A stretch of 64,000 nt of DNA from Polyangiaceae bacterium (GTDB lineage: Bacteria > Myxococcota_A > Polyangia > Polyangiales > Polyangiaceae), in assembly GCA_020633235.1 (NCBI GenBank), contig JACKEA010000001.1, forward strand, positions 1,116,001-1,180,000, written 5' to 3'. The position numbers and the translations under genes are program-made. Below the pieces are notes generated by a model. That model made no database searches, was not told the origin of the DNA, and saw only the letters and a list, made by a program, of their open reading frames with translations. Numbering within the stretch: the first letter of the stretch is position 1; every line of letters begins with the position of its first letter. This document shows, one piece after another, positions 1-8,700 of the stretch.

Positions 1-500
1 TCGATTTCCAGTTCGTGAAGCCCGGCAAGGGCCAGGCCTTCACTCGGACCAAGATGAAGAACCTGCTCACCGGCGGCACCATCGAGCGCAACATTCGCTC
101 GGGTGAAAAGCTCGAGCCCGCGGACGTGGAAGATCGGACGCTGCAGTACATCTACCCGGAGGGAGACATGTTCAACTTCATGAACTCCAATACCGGTGAG
201 CAGCTGGCGGTCCACAAGGACGCGGTGGGCGACGCAGCGAACTTCATGATCGACGGTATCGACGTCACCATCACCGTGTACAAGGGCAACCCCGTGAGCG
301 TCTCGCTGCCCCCGCACATCATCGTGCAGGTGGTGGAGACCGAGCCCGGCGTGAAGGGCGATACCGCGACGAACGTCACCAAGCCCGCGAAGATCTCGAG
401 CGGAGCCACCGTGGCGGTGCCTCTGTTCATCAACGAGGGCGAGTGGATCAAGGTGGACACGCGCAGCGCGAGCTACCTGGAACGCAGCAAGGCGCCGTGA
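1..500 (+). CDS. efp: Elongation factor P, 5'-truncated by the window edge
   Basis: EF-P enters the ribosome between the P and E sites and rescues stalling at consecutive prolines. The reading frame is open from base 3 with no start, so the beginning of the gene lies outside the window. The GTG at base 15 is the internal valine of the VKPGKGQAF loop, not a start. The lysine in PGKG is the position that is beta-lysylated, or otherwise modified, in characterised EF-Ps (Lys34 in E. coli). The visible part holds the end of the KOW-like first domain, the central OB domain (TLQYIYPEGD to about VVETEPG) and the C-terminal OB domain ending in the family signature EWIKVDTRSASYLER. The 49-bp gap to the convergent lipoprotein gene carries one copy of the dispersed repeat. 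Identity is secure; only the N-terminus is missing. Confidence 0.96.
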   Translation, partial: DFQFVKPGKGQAFTRTKMKNLLTGGTIERNIRSGEKLEPADVEDRTLQYIYPEGDMFNFMNSNTGEQLAVHKDAVGDAANFMIDGIDVTITVYKGNPVSVSLPPHIIVQVVETEPGVKGDTATNVTKPAKISSGATVAVPLFINEGEWIKVDTRSASYLERSKAP

Positions 501-520
501 AGGGGCGTCCGGGGCGACAC

Positions 521-540
521 TCGCGCCGGACCAACAAAAG
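521..540 (-). repeat. Dispersed 3'-end repeat, copy A
   Basis: Read on the minus strand this is TTTTGTTGGTCCGGCGCGA, matching the core TTGTTGGTYCGGCGCGA found at five other intergenic loci in the window. It begins about 10 nt after the stop codon of the minus-strand lipoprotein gene, in the sense orientation of that gene. It lies in the short gap between two convergent genes and has no inverted partner here. Confidence 0.75.
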
Positions 541-549
541 AAATAGGGA

Positions 550-2346
550 TCAGGGCCGGCGCCAGACCCGGGCGCGGCCGCCCACCACGCAAGCGACGGC
601 CTTGCCGTCGTTGGCGGCGACGCAGTGCTCGAGGACGCCGGGGATCGTCCACAGCTCGTCCTTGTCCGTGGAGTGCAGCAACACGCCTCCGGGTGCGGCG
701 AGCGCCAGCCAGCGTCCATCCGGGGAGCGCGCGGTGCCGTGGGGTTGGGGTCTCAGGGCCGCCTCGGCGGGGCTGGTCTTGGGTCCCACGATCTTTCCCG
801 CGACGATGGCTTCCAAGCCGGCGGGCTTCTCGGAGAGCGGGGACAGCGGCGGAAGCTTCGGCAGCTTGCCACCGGCACAAGCACCCGGTCGCGGAGACAA
901 AAGCCCCAGCACGACCGGCGCTGCGAAGGACTTGTCGGGTTTCTGGTACGAGAGCAGCGCCTCGCTCCGATCGCAGGCGTACACCACGTTGGCCAGGGTG
1001 TTGCCGTTGGCCAAGACGATGGCAAGGGGCCACGGCGCTACGCCCGCTTCGGCGTCGAGGGCCTGCTCCTCCCCGTTCGGAAGTACACGCACCACGCTGC
1101 TCTGGCTGCGGATCAGGAGCGCGCCGTTTGCTTCGAAGGCGAGGGGGCTAAAGCTCGGCGCGGAGCTCGACGCGGGGCGGGCGCCGATGTCCGGACCGCT
1201 CACGGGCTCGACGCGGGGCGCCAGCTTGTCGGCGAGCTTTTCGCAGGCGCTCCGCTGCTTGTCGCTCATGTGGCCGAAGTACAGACCGTCGCGGGTGAGG
1301 GCGCCGAAGGCGTCCAGCGCATCCTTGCGCGTCACGGCGGCGGTGACCTCGGCCACTCCCAGGCGGTCGACGACGATGCCGAGATTGCCGCAGGACAGTG
1401 GCGCGCCCTCGGCGTCGAACAGCCGCGCGGTGCCGCTCGCTCCGCACAAGGAGGACAGCAAGCGACGGATGTTGTCGACGCCGGATTGCACGCTCGCGGC
1501 GAGGTTTTTGCGCTTGGCGCGCCAGAGCTCACCCGCGGCGACGCGTCCGAGAGAGCCAATGGGTTGGCTCGCGTCGCGCGAGGCGCCGGCGGCGCGGTCC
1601 AGCCACACGAGCTCCGCGCTCGCAGGGCGTTCGCTGCCCTTCGCGCGGACGGTCACGGCCAATCGCACGTCGTCGCGGCCGTCGCCGTCGCGATCCGTCG
1701 TGGTCACGCCCAGGGACAGGTCCTCGTCGGGGGCCGGGCGCGCCACGCGCAAGCTCACCACCACGGGGTGCTCGGAGGCGGGCGCCACCACCAGCAGCGC
1801 GCGCTCCGGGGTGCGCGCCAAAAAGTCTGCGCCGCAGTCCGCGCGCACGTCGAGGGTGACGCTCTTCGGACCCGTGAGGGTCAGCTCGGGGATCAGCTTG
1901 CAGGTAGGACCGGAAGGGACGAAGCCGGGCAGGGTGGCGAGCTTCTTCTCGCTGCCGTTCCCGGAGTGGAGCCAGAGCTCGCCGCGCTCGCCGTCGCCGG
2001 AAACGGGCACCGTCCAGCTGACCACGTCGATCGCGTCGTCGCCGTCGAAGTCGGCGCTGACGGCGCGCTCGAAGGCGCGGCCCTTGGGCGCCGTCAGGGC
2101 GCGGCCGCCGAGGGTCCAGCGCGTGGCGTTCGGCGGCGCTTTTTGCGCCGGGCGGGCTGCGAAACCCGCCTCGGCGTCCGTGGCGCCCGCGTCCGGCGCG
2201 TCGTCGCTGGCGGAGGGCGCCGGCCCGGCGCTACCCAGGGTCGAGGCCACTCCGAAGGGCGTGTAGGGCTTGTCCTTTTCGCAGCCGTGGCAGCCAGCGA
2301 GAGTCACTGTGCCCAATGCGAGCAGGGTCGCGAAGGTCTTGGCCAT
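550..2346 (-). CDS. Large secreted lipoprotein with VCBS/FG-GAP-like and propeller-like segments
   Basis: A 598-residue predicted lipoprotein of unknown role. The start at 2346 puts a short charged N-terminus before a hydrophobic stretch ending in the lipobox LAGC (Cys19); an alternative ATG eight codons upstream would spoil this signal. After a low-complexity Ala/Pro/Ser/Asp linker there are two calcium-loop-like motifs, DFDGDDAID and DRDGDGRDD, of the type seen in VCBS/FG-GAP repeats. The C-terminus reads like propeller blades (SPDGRWLALAA, GKAVACVVGGRARVW). Cysteines are scattered through the chain, consistent with export. It probably sits on the cell surface or in the periplasm. The gene diverges from the DUF2378-like gene across 77 bp and converges with efp. 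No enzyme signature was seen. Confidence 0.85.
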   Translation of the reverse strand: MAKTFATLLALGTVTLAGCHGCEKDKPYTPFGVASTLGSAGPAPSASDDAPDAGATDAEAGFAARPAQKAPPNATRWTLGGRALTAPKGRAFERAVSADFDGDDAIDVVSWTVPVSGDGERGELWLHSGNGSEKKLATLPGFVPSGPTCKLIPELTLTGPKSVTLDVRADCGADFLARTPERALLVVAPASEHPVVVSLRVARPAPDEDLSLGVTTTDRDGDGRDDVRLAVTVRAKGSERPASAELVWLDRAAGASRDASQPIGSLGRVAAGELWRAKRKNLAASVQSGVDNIRRLLSSLCGASGTARLFDAEGAPLSCGNLGIVVDRLGVAEVTAAVTRKDALDAFGALTRDGLYFGHMSDKQRSACEKLADKLAPRVEPVSGPDIGARPASSSAPSFSPLAFEANGALLIRSQSSVVRVLPNGEEQALDAEAGVAPWPLAIVLANGNTLANVVYACDRSEALLSYQKPDKSFAAPVVLGLLSPRPGACAGGKLPKLPPLSPLSEKPAGLEAIVAGKIVGPKTSPAEAALRPQPHGTARSPDGRWLALAAPGGVLLHSTDKDELWTIPGVLEHCVAANDGKAVACVVGGRARVWRRP

Positions 2347-2423
2347 GTGGGAAGTCCCGCCGAGCGACACCTTCGCACCGAAGCTCCGTTTGTCGCAACT
2401 CGCGTTATGGTGGGTGCCTCGTC

Positions 2424-3035
2424 ATGGTCGAACGGCTGCCCAGCGTCGATCGATATCTGGAACGTCTGCCTCGGGGGCTTTCTTCCCATCCCGAGTGTCA
2501 GGTGAAGGCGTCGGTGTATCGCGACGCGCTCGCTTCTCACGGGTTGGAGAGCGTGATCTCCGAGCTCCCCCGCGAGCTTCGCGAGCTGGTGCTGGAGCCA
2601 CCCCCGGTGAGCAGCTGGGTGCCGGAGGTCTACGCCAACTCCATCATGATGGCGATTCGCGACGTGCACTTCGAGCCCGGCACTGTCGGCGTCACTGCGT
2701 ATTCGGAGTGGACGCGCCAGCGCAACTTGCTGCTGCTCACCCGTCCGCTCTACCGCGCGCTGTTCCTGTTGCTCTCTCCAGAACGATTGCTCAAGGGCCT
2801 CCAGCGGCGCTGGGGCGCATTCCGAAAGGGCACTACCATCGAGCTCGTTCATCAAGGCGTGGGCGCCGTGGAGCTTCGCGTTCGCTACCCGGAGAACCTG
2901 TACGAGGAGACGACGCTCTCCGGCCTGCGCGGCGCGTTGGTGGCAGCGCTGGAGGCTGCTGGCGCTGGCCACGTGAAGGTGGAGCTGATCGAGTTCGACG
3001 ACCGTCAGGCCAGCTACCGCGGTAGCTGGAGCTGA
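2424..3035 (+). CDS. Probable DUF2378/TIGR02265 family protein
   Basis: A 203-residue soluble protein. The order of conserved elements resembles TIGR02265/DUF2378, a family expanded in myxobacteria: a helical first half, an (R)PLYRALFLLLSPERLLKGLQ-like helix, then a FRKGTTIELVHQG strand region with a basic FR pair, and a final AAG...VKVELIEFDDRQASYRGSW strand ending in Trp. No biochemical function is established for the family. The ATG at 2424 gives the length usual for the family; the frame is open further upstream, but that would run into the divergent lipoprotein gene. The stop lies 2 bp from the convergent crotonase gene. The family assignment rests on pattern recognition and is moderate; the gene call is stronger. 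Confidence 0.75.
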   Translation: MVERLPSVDRYLERLPRGLSSHPECQVKASVYRDALASHGLESVISELPRELRELVLEPPPVSSWVPEVYANSIMMAIRDVHFEPGTVGVTAYSEWTRQRNLLLLTRPLYRALFLLLSPERLLKGLQRRWGAFRKGTTIELVHQGVGAVELRVRYPENLYEETTLSGLRGALVAALEAAGAGHVKVELIEFDDRQASYRGSWS

Positions 3036-3037
3036 CG

Positions 3038-3814
3038 CTACTTGCCTTGGAACTTGGCTGCCCGCTTCTCGACGAAGGCGCGGGTCCCTTCGCGCATGTC
3101 CTCGCTGTCGAAGAGCGCGCCGAAGGCGGTGGCCTCCAGCTCGTTGGCGAGGGGCAGATCCGCGTCGGCGGCGCGCACCATCACCCGCTTGCTCGACGCC
3201 ACGGCGATGGGAGCCTTGGACGCGATCTTCTCGGCCACGGCGCGCACCTTCTCGAGCAGCTCCGCGGCGGGCACCACGGCGTTGACCAAGCCCATGGCCA
3301 GGGCGGCGTCCGCCTTGACCATGTCTGCGGTGTACACCAGCTCCCGTGCTCGGGCGGGGCCCACGCGACGGCTGAGCCGCTGCGTGCCTCCGAACCCGGG
3401 CATCAGCCCCAGGTTCACCTCGGGCTGACCGAAGCGCGCGGTGTCCGCCGCGTAGATGAAGTCACACGCCAGCGCGAGCTCGCAGCCGCCTCCCAGGGCA
3501 AAGCCGTTGACCGCGGCGATGACCGGGAAGGGTGCGTTCTCGATGGCGTAGCCGAGCTTGTGCCCGGCATCGGCGAACGCCTTGGCTTGCACGGCGCTGA
3601 GGGCGCTCATCTCCGCGATGTCGGCTCCGGCGACGAACGCCTTTTGGCCGGCACCGGTGAGGATCGCCACCCGTGCGGACTTCGCGGCGAGGTCCTCGAA
3701 CGCGTGCGTCAGCTCGTCGACGACCTGCTTGTTGAGGGCGTTCAGCTTGTCGGGGCGATTGACGGTGACGGTGAAGATGCCGTCGCCGCCCTCTACCAAG
3801 ATCGTCTCAGCCAT
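3038..3814 (-). CDS. Enoyl-CoA hydratase (crotonase family)
   Basis: A 258-residue crotonase-fold enzyme that probably hydrates enoyl-CoA or crotonyl-CoA to the 3-hydroxyacyl-CoA. The CoA/oxyanion signature NGFALGGGCELALACDF carries the first catalytic glutamate (in CEL), and the second lies in the FGQPEVNLGLMPGFGGTQRL segment, matching the two active-site glutamates of classical hydratases. The length is typical. Its start codon lies 3 bp after the stop of the upstream 3-hydroxyacyl-CoA dehydrogenase gene, so the two are co-transcribed and act in consecutive steps (beta-oxidation, or a butyrate/PHB-type C4 pathway). Chain-length preference cannot be read from the sequence. Confidence 0.93.
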   Translation of the reverse strand: MAETILVEGGDGIFTVTVNRPDKLNALNKQVVDELTHAFEDLAAKSARVAILTGAGQKAFVAGADIAEMSALSAVQAKAFADAGHKLGYAIENAPFPVIAAVNGFALGGGCELALACDFIYAADTARFGQPEVNLGLMPGFGGTQRLSRRVGPARARELVYTADMVKADAALAMGLVNAVVPAAELLEKVRAVAEKIASKAPIAVASSKRVMVRAADADLPLANELEATAFGALFDSEDMREGTRAFVEKRAAKFQGK

Positions 3815-3817
3815 GGC

Positions 3818-4714
3818 TCACCTCTCGAAGGCGCGACCGACCTTCTGGCCCTTTTCGTCGTACACGTAGAACCCGCGACCGACCTTTCGACCGTACCAGC
3901 CGGCAGCGACCAGATTGCGGAGCAGCGTGGCGGGGCGGTACTTGTCGTCGCCGAACTCGCGGTGGAGCACCTCCGCGATGAACAGCAGCGTATCCAGACC
4001 GATGAGATCTGCGAGCTCGAGGGGGCCCATCGGGTGGTTCAGCCCCAGCTTGGCGCCCATGTCGATGTCCTCCGGCGTGCCGAGCCCTTCCTGCAGCGCG
4101 AAGCACGCTTCGTTCAAGAACGGAATCAGCATGCGGTTGACCACGAAGCCGGGCTGGTCCTTGCTCGTGATCACGGTCTTGCCCAGCTTCTCCGCCAGGG
4201 CACTGATGGTCTGAAGGGTCTCCGCGCTGGTCTGCACACCGCGCACGATCTCCACCAGCTTCATGAGGGGGACCGGGTTCATGAAGTGCATTCCAATCAC
4301 GCGATCCGCTCGCGACGTCTGCCCGGCGAGGCGGGTAATGGAGATGCTGGAGGTGTTCGAGGCCAGGATCGCGTCGGGCCGCATCTTCGCGTCCGCCGCC
4401 TTGAAGATCCCGATCTTGACGTCGGCCTGCTCGGTGGCTGCTTCCACCACCAGGTCCGCCGACTCCAGACCCCCACCGGTGGCCGAGGTGCGAATGCGCT
4501 CCAGCAGCGCCTCGCGGTCTTCGGCCTTCATCTTTCCCTTGGCCACCTGCTTTTCCAGGATCTTGCCGATCTTGGCCTTGCCCTTGTCGGCCAGTTCCAC
4601 GGAGGCGTCGCTGAGCAGCACCTGATAGCCCGCCTGAGCGGCCACCTGTGCGATGCCGCCTCCCATTTGCCCGGCGCCGATGACGGCGATGGTCTTGATG
4701 TCGCTGGAGTTCAT
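3818..4714 (-). CDS. hbd: 3-hydroxybutyryl-CoA / 3-hydroxyacyl-CoA dehydrogenase
   Basis: A 298-residue NAD(P)-dependent dehydrogenase that oxidises or forms (S)-3-hydroxyacyl-CoA. The N-terminal Rossmann motif is GAGQMGGGIAQVAAQAG (residues about 13-29). The HAD signature is GMHFMNPVPLMKLVEIVRG, with the catalytic histidine in MHF, followed by DQPGFVVNRM and a C-terminal helical domain containing LGLNHPMGPLELADLIGLD. The size matches single-domain HBD/PaaH enzymes, not the large FadB/FadJ fusions. It is the first gene of a two-gene minus-strand operon with the crotonase. It diverges from the TPR lipoprotein gene over 92 bp, where both promoters must lie. Confidence 0.94.
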   Translation of the reverse strand: MNSSDIKTIAVIGAGQMGGGIAQVAAQAGYQVLLSDASVELADKGKAKIGKILEKQVAKGKMKAEDREALLERIRTSATGGGLESADLVVEAATEQADVKIGIFKAADAKMRPDAILASNTSSISITRLAGQTSRADRVIGMHFMNPVPLMKLVEIVRGVQTSAETLQTISALAEKLGKTVITSKDQPGFVVNRMLIPFLNEACFALQEGLGTPEDIDMGAKLGLNHPMGPLELADLIGLDTLLFIAEVLHREFGDDKYRPATLLRNLVAAGWYGRKVGRGFYVYDEKGQKVGRAFER

Positions 4715-4806
4715 GGTGAGGGCCGAGTAGCTCCGCGTCCCCTGGCGCGCAAGGGATCAGCGCTCTCGTCATGACAATCGCGAGGCTTGAGGTAGGCTGC
4801 GCTTCG

Positions 4807-5649
4807 ATGCGACGAACGGTGCTGCTCATCGCTGCCCTTCTCGTAGCGTGCGCCGGCACCCAGCCCACGCCCGAGCAGCGCGCCGTCATGCTGGTGGACA
4901 AGGGACAGAACGGCGAAGCCATTCGCGTGCTCTCGGACTACCTGAAGCAGCATCCGGACGCGCTGAAGGAGCGGCGGCTGTTGATCCGAATCATCGCCTT
5001 GACGGGGGACTTGGGTCGGGCCGCCGCGGAAGCGGAGCAGCTCGCCAAGTACTTGCCGTCGGGAGACCCGAGCCCCTGGATCGAGATGGGGCACGCCTAC
5101 GAGCTCGCCCATCGCTACGACGAGGCGCTGTCGATGTACGACCGCGCCGCACAGGTGGCGCCCAAGGATGCGGCGGGGCCGAAGGAGGGGGGGCTGCGCG
5201 CGGCGCGCTGGGGCGAGGTCGAGCTGGCCGAGCCCCGGCTCGAGGAAGCAGCGCGTCGTGCCCCCTCCGACGCCGAGGTGTGGCACGCGCTGGGTGTGGT
5301 GCGGCTCAAGCTGCGGGACCTCCCCGGCGCCGTCGTGGCCTACCGCTCCGGACTTCGGGCCGACCCGAGGGCGCTCGAGAACCGGATCGGCCTCGCGACG
5401 GTGGCGGTGATGCGGGACGACGCCCCGGCCGCTTTGCAGCAGTACGACGCCATCATTGCGGCTCGCCCGCGGGTGGCGGACGCCCATCTGGGGCGCTCCT
5501 GGGCGCTGCTCCGGATGGGTCGGCTCGACGCCGCCGCCGAGGCCCTGCGAGATGCCGAGCGGTTGGGCGCCAGTCCCCGCGCCGTGCGGGCCCAGAAGCG
5601 ACTCCTCGCCCGCCTCCGGAGCGCGTCGGAAGAGCAAAGGAATCGCTGA
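4807..5649 (+). CDS. TPR-repeat lipoprotein
   Basis: A 280-residue lipoprotein made almost entirely of TPR-like helical hairpins. The ATG at 4807 gives a short signal sequence ending in the lipobox LVAC (Cys15); the frame is open upstream from 4771, but those residues would precede the basic MRRTV start of the signal. TPR-type spacing is clear: a PSPWIEMGHAYELAHRYDEAL unit, an ALGVVRLKLRDLPGAVVAYRSGL unit and a DAHLGRSWALLRMGRLDAAAE unit. It is likely a periplasmic or outer-membrane scaffold. It lies 97 bp upstream of the giant TPR gene in the same direction, which hints at a shared role. Partners are unknown. Confidence 0.88.
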   Translation: MRRTVLLIAALLVACAGTQPTPEQRAVMLVDKGQNGEAIRVLSDYLKQHPDALKERRLLIRIIALTGDLGRAAAEAEQLAKYLPSGDPSPWIEMGHAYELAHRYDEALSMYDRAAQVAPKDAAGPKEGGLRAARWGEVELAEPRLEEAARRAPSDAEVWHALGVVRLKLRDLPGAVVAYRSGLRADPRALENRIGLATVAVMRDDAPAALQQYDAIIAARPRVADAHLGRSWALLRMGRLDAAAEALRDAERLGASPRAVRAQKRLLARLRSASEEQRNR

Positions 5650-5659
5650 TTTGCAAGGC

Positions 5660-5688
5660 TTGTAACCCCCCGGCGCGCGGCGTACTGT
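5660..5688 (+). promoter_or_regulatory. Possible sigma-70-type promoter for the giant TPR gene
   Basis: TTGTAA (-35-like) and TACTGT (-10-like) are separated by 17 bp, about 60 bp before the giant gene. The match to consensus is partial, especially at -10, so this is a weak candidate only. Confidence 0.28.
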
Positions 5689-5746
5689 CGGGCCCTTCGC
5701 GCGGCGTGGGCGTGCGAAAACAACGGCTCTTTCGACGGGTTGGAGA

Positions 5747-8700
5747 ATGCACTCGCAGACCATCCGAACGGCTCTCGGACAGCTTCAGGACGACCCCGAT
5801 TCCCAGGATGCCTGGGACTCCCTACAAAGCTCCACTGAGGCCGAGGATCGGGACCTCGAGGCAGACGAGCTTCTCAAGCTGCTCTCCCGGGCGCGGGCGA
5901 TGCACGCCGAGCGCGGCGAGGTGGACGCGGTGGCGGGATTGCTCGCCATCGAGGTCGCGGTCGCCAAGGGCAGCGGCGGCGAGGTGGAGCTCCTGCGCGA
6001 GCGGGCGCGCGTACTCTCGGAGCTGCTCTTGGATCAGGAGAGCGCCTTGGCGGCGCTGCGGCGCTTGCTCGAGCTCGCCCCGGGAGACGTAGCTGCCACG
6101 GAGATCGTCGCCGAGGCCGAGGGCAAGCGCGAGAAGTGGAAAGATCTCGTCGAGACCTACTCCCAGGAGGCGGAGCAGGCGCCGGACGACGTCTACAAGA
6201 GCTCGATGCTCATGCGCGCAGCCGAGATGGAGCTGCGCTTCGGTGGAGCGGACGCCGACGACGCCGCGATCATCGAGCGCTTGGAGCAGGCGGTGCGCCT
6301 GGACCCGACCAACGTCCGGGCGGGGCGCATGCTGGAGCGCATCTACGGACAGCAGGGGCGCTGGGAAGAAGTGACGCGGGTGCTCGAGCGCCTGGCGGAT
6401 CGCGCCGAGATCGCGGCGGACCGCGTCGCGTGTGGCGTGCGTTTGGCGCGGCTCCATCGTCGCAAGCTGAACGACGCGGAGCGGGCCGCGAAGGCCTACG
6501 AGCGCGTGCTCAAGGATCGCTCGGATCACGCCGAGGCGATGTCGTTCCTCAGCGAATACTACGAGGGCGCCGAGCGCTGGGACGAGCTGGTGGCGCTGTA
6601 CGAGCGCGACCTGAAGGCCAAGGATCTGACCAACCCCGAGCGGCTCGGGGACATGCTGCAGATCGCGATGCTGTACTGGAAGCGCGCCGCGCGGCCGAAG
6701 GACGCCGAGGCCTGGTTCGAGCGCATTGCCAAGCTCGAGCCGGCTCACCCCGGCATGCTCGACTTCTACCGGGAGTACGCCGCCGAGCTGAGTGACGACG
6801 GTCGTTTGATGGACGTGCTGTCCAACGCTCAGCGGGCAATGAAAGACGGGCCCGACAAGACCGCCCTGGCATCGGAGATCGCGCGGCTGGCGGAAGGTCA
6901 GGCCAACGCTCAGAAGGCCATCGAGCAGTACAAGGGCGTGCTGCGCCAGGACCCGGACAACACCGAGGCGCGAGACGCGCTGAAGCGCCTGTACAAGCAG
7001 ACACAGGGCTACAATGCGCTGGTCGAGCTCCTGCGGCAGCAGCTCGAGCGAGTGGACGCCAACGACTACGAGGTCCGCATCGGCATCCTGCGCGAGGTCG
7101 CCACGGTGTATCGCCAATACATCAAGAGCGATACGGCGCTGGTGAGCGTTCTCAACCAGATCGTGCAGCTCGACGAGAAGCTCGACGAAAAGGACGTGGA
7201 CGAGGTCCGCGAGCTGGTGGCGCTGTACGAGAAGCTCGGGCGCTGGCGCGACCTCCTCACCAATCAGCTTCGCCTTGCGGAGATCACTTCCGACGTCGAG
7301 GAGAAGAAGGAGCTGTTTCGCTCCGCTGCGCGGCGCTGGCTGGAGCAGTTCTCCAACGTCCAGAACGCCATCGAGGCCTACGAAGCCCTGCTCACCACGG
7401 ACGCCACGGACACCGAGGCGCGAGAGCGGCTGCACGAGCTCTACCGCAAGCGCCGCGCGTGGCCCGCGCTGTACGAGCTGTACGAAAAGGAGCTGGCCGA
7501 CGCCCAGGGGGAGCGCGCCATCCCGGTGCTCAAGGAGATGGCCCAGCTGGCGGCGGAGCGTCTGAACCGCAGCGCCGACGCGGTCACGCTGTACAAGCGC
7601 ATTTTGGAGCTGGACCCCGGTCGCAAGGAGGCGCTGGACGCCTTGGAGCGCCATGCCGAGCGCGCCAAGGATTGGGCCACCCTGGCGGACGTCCTCGAGC
7701 GCCGCGTGGCCGCCACGGAAGACGACGCCGAGCGTCTCAACGTGCTTTCGCGTCTGGGCGGCGTGTACGCCGATCACCTGGACGACGCGGAGCGCGCTGC
7801 CAGCGCTTGGCGCCGCGTGCTCGAGCTGTCGCCGGGACACCACCGCGCCCTGCGCGTTCTTCGCGAGTCGTATCTCGCGGGCGGCGACTATGACGGCCTG
7901 TCCGAGTTGTACGGGTCGCAGAACGACTGGGAAGGGCTGGTCGAGGTCCTGAGCAACGCTGCCGATCGCGCCAAGGACGACGAGTCAAAGGTGGAGCTGT
8001 CGTATCGCGCCGCGTCGGTTTACGAAGACAAGCTCGGCCAGCCGGATCGAGCCTTCCGTTCCTACGAGCGCATTCTCGCGACCCGTCCTTCGGACGTGCG
8101 CGCCGCGCGAGCCCTCATCCCGCTGTACGAAGAGGACGAGAAGTGGGCGCGGCTGCCCGCCCTGTACGAGCTACTGCTGACTCAGGCGGAGCGTGACGAG
8201 CAGCTGGCGCTGCTCGAGAAGATCATCGACATCACGGGCCATCGGCTGTCGGATCGCAAGGCGGCCGCGGCCTACGCCGCCAAGGCCTACGAGATCGCGC
8301 CGGAGCGCGACGACGTCCTGGTGCGATTCGAAGAGGCGTCCCGCGTCGCGGGTGCCTTCGAGCCCTTCGCTCAGGCGTTGGAAACGCGTCTGGCCGGCGC
8401 CGCCGGCGATCCCCCGGCGGAGCCCGCGGTCAGCGAGCGGAGCGGTCGCAAGAAGAAGAAGAAGAAGGGCGGCGAGCGGGCTCCTGCGCCCAGCGGCGGA
8501 GGCCTGCAGGAGGACGAGCGTCGTCGCCTCGAGCTGAAGCTCGCTCGGGTTTACTCCGACGACTTGGGGCGGACGGAAGAGGCCGTGGCGACCTACAAAC
8601 GGATCCTCGAGCGGGATCCGTCGGACGACGAAGCCGCCGCCGCGCTCGAGGTGTTGCTGCGCCGTGATGATCGGCGGGACGACTTGCGCTGGTTGCTCGA

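Noticed and set aside
625..2505. Long plus-strand reading frames (607 and 626 residues) opposite the lipoprotein gene
   Set aside because: They are antisense shadows produced by GC-rich third positions. The minus-strand frame has a lipobox and recognisable motifs; these frames show only Arg/Gly/Ala-rich low-complexity sequence.
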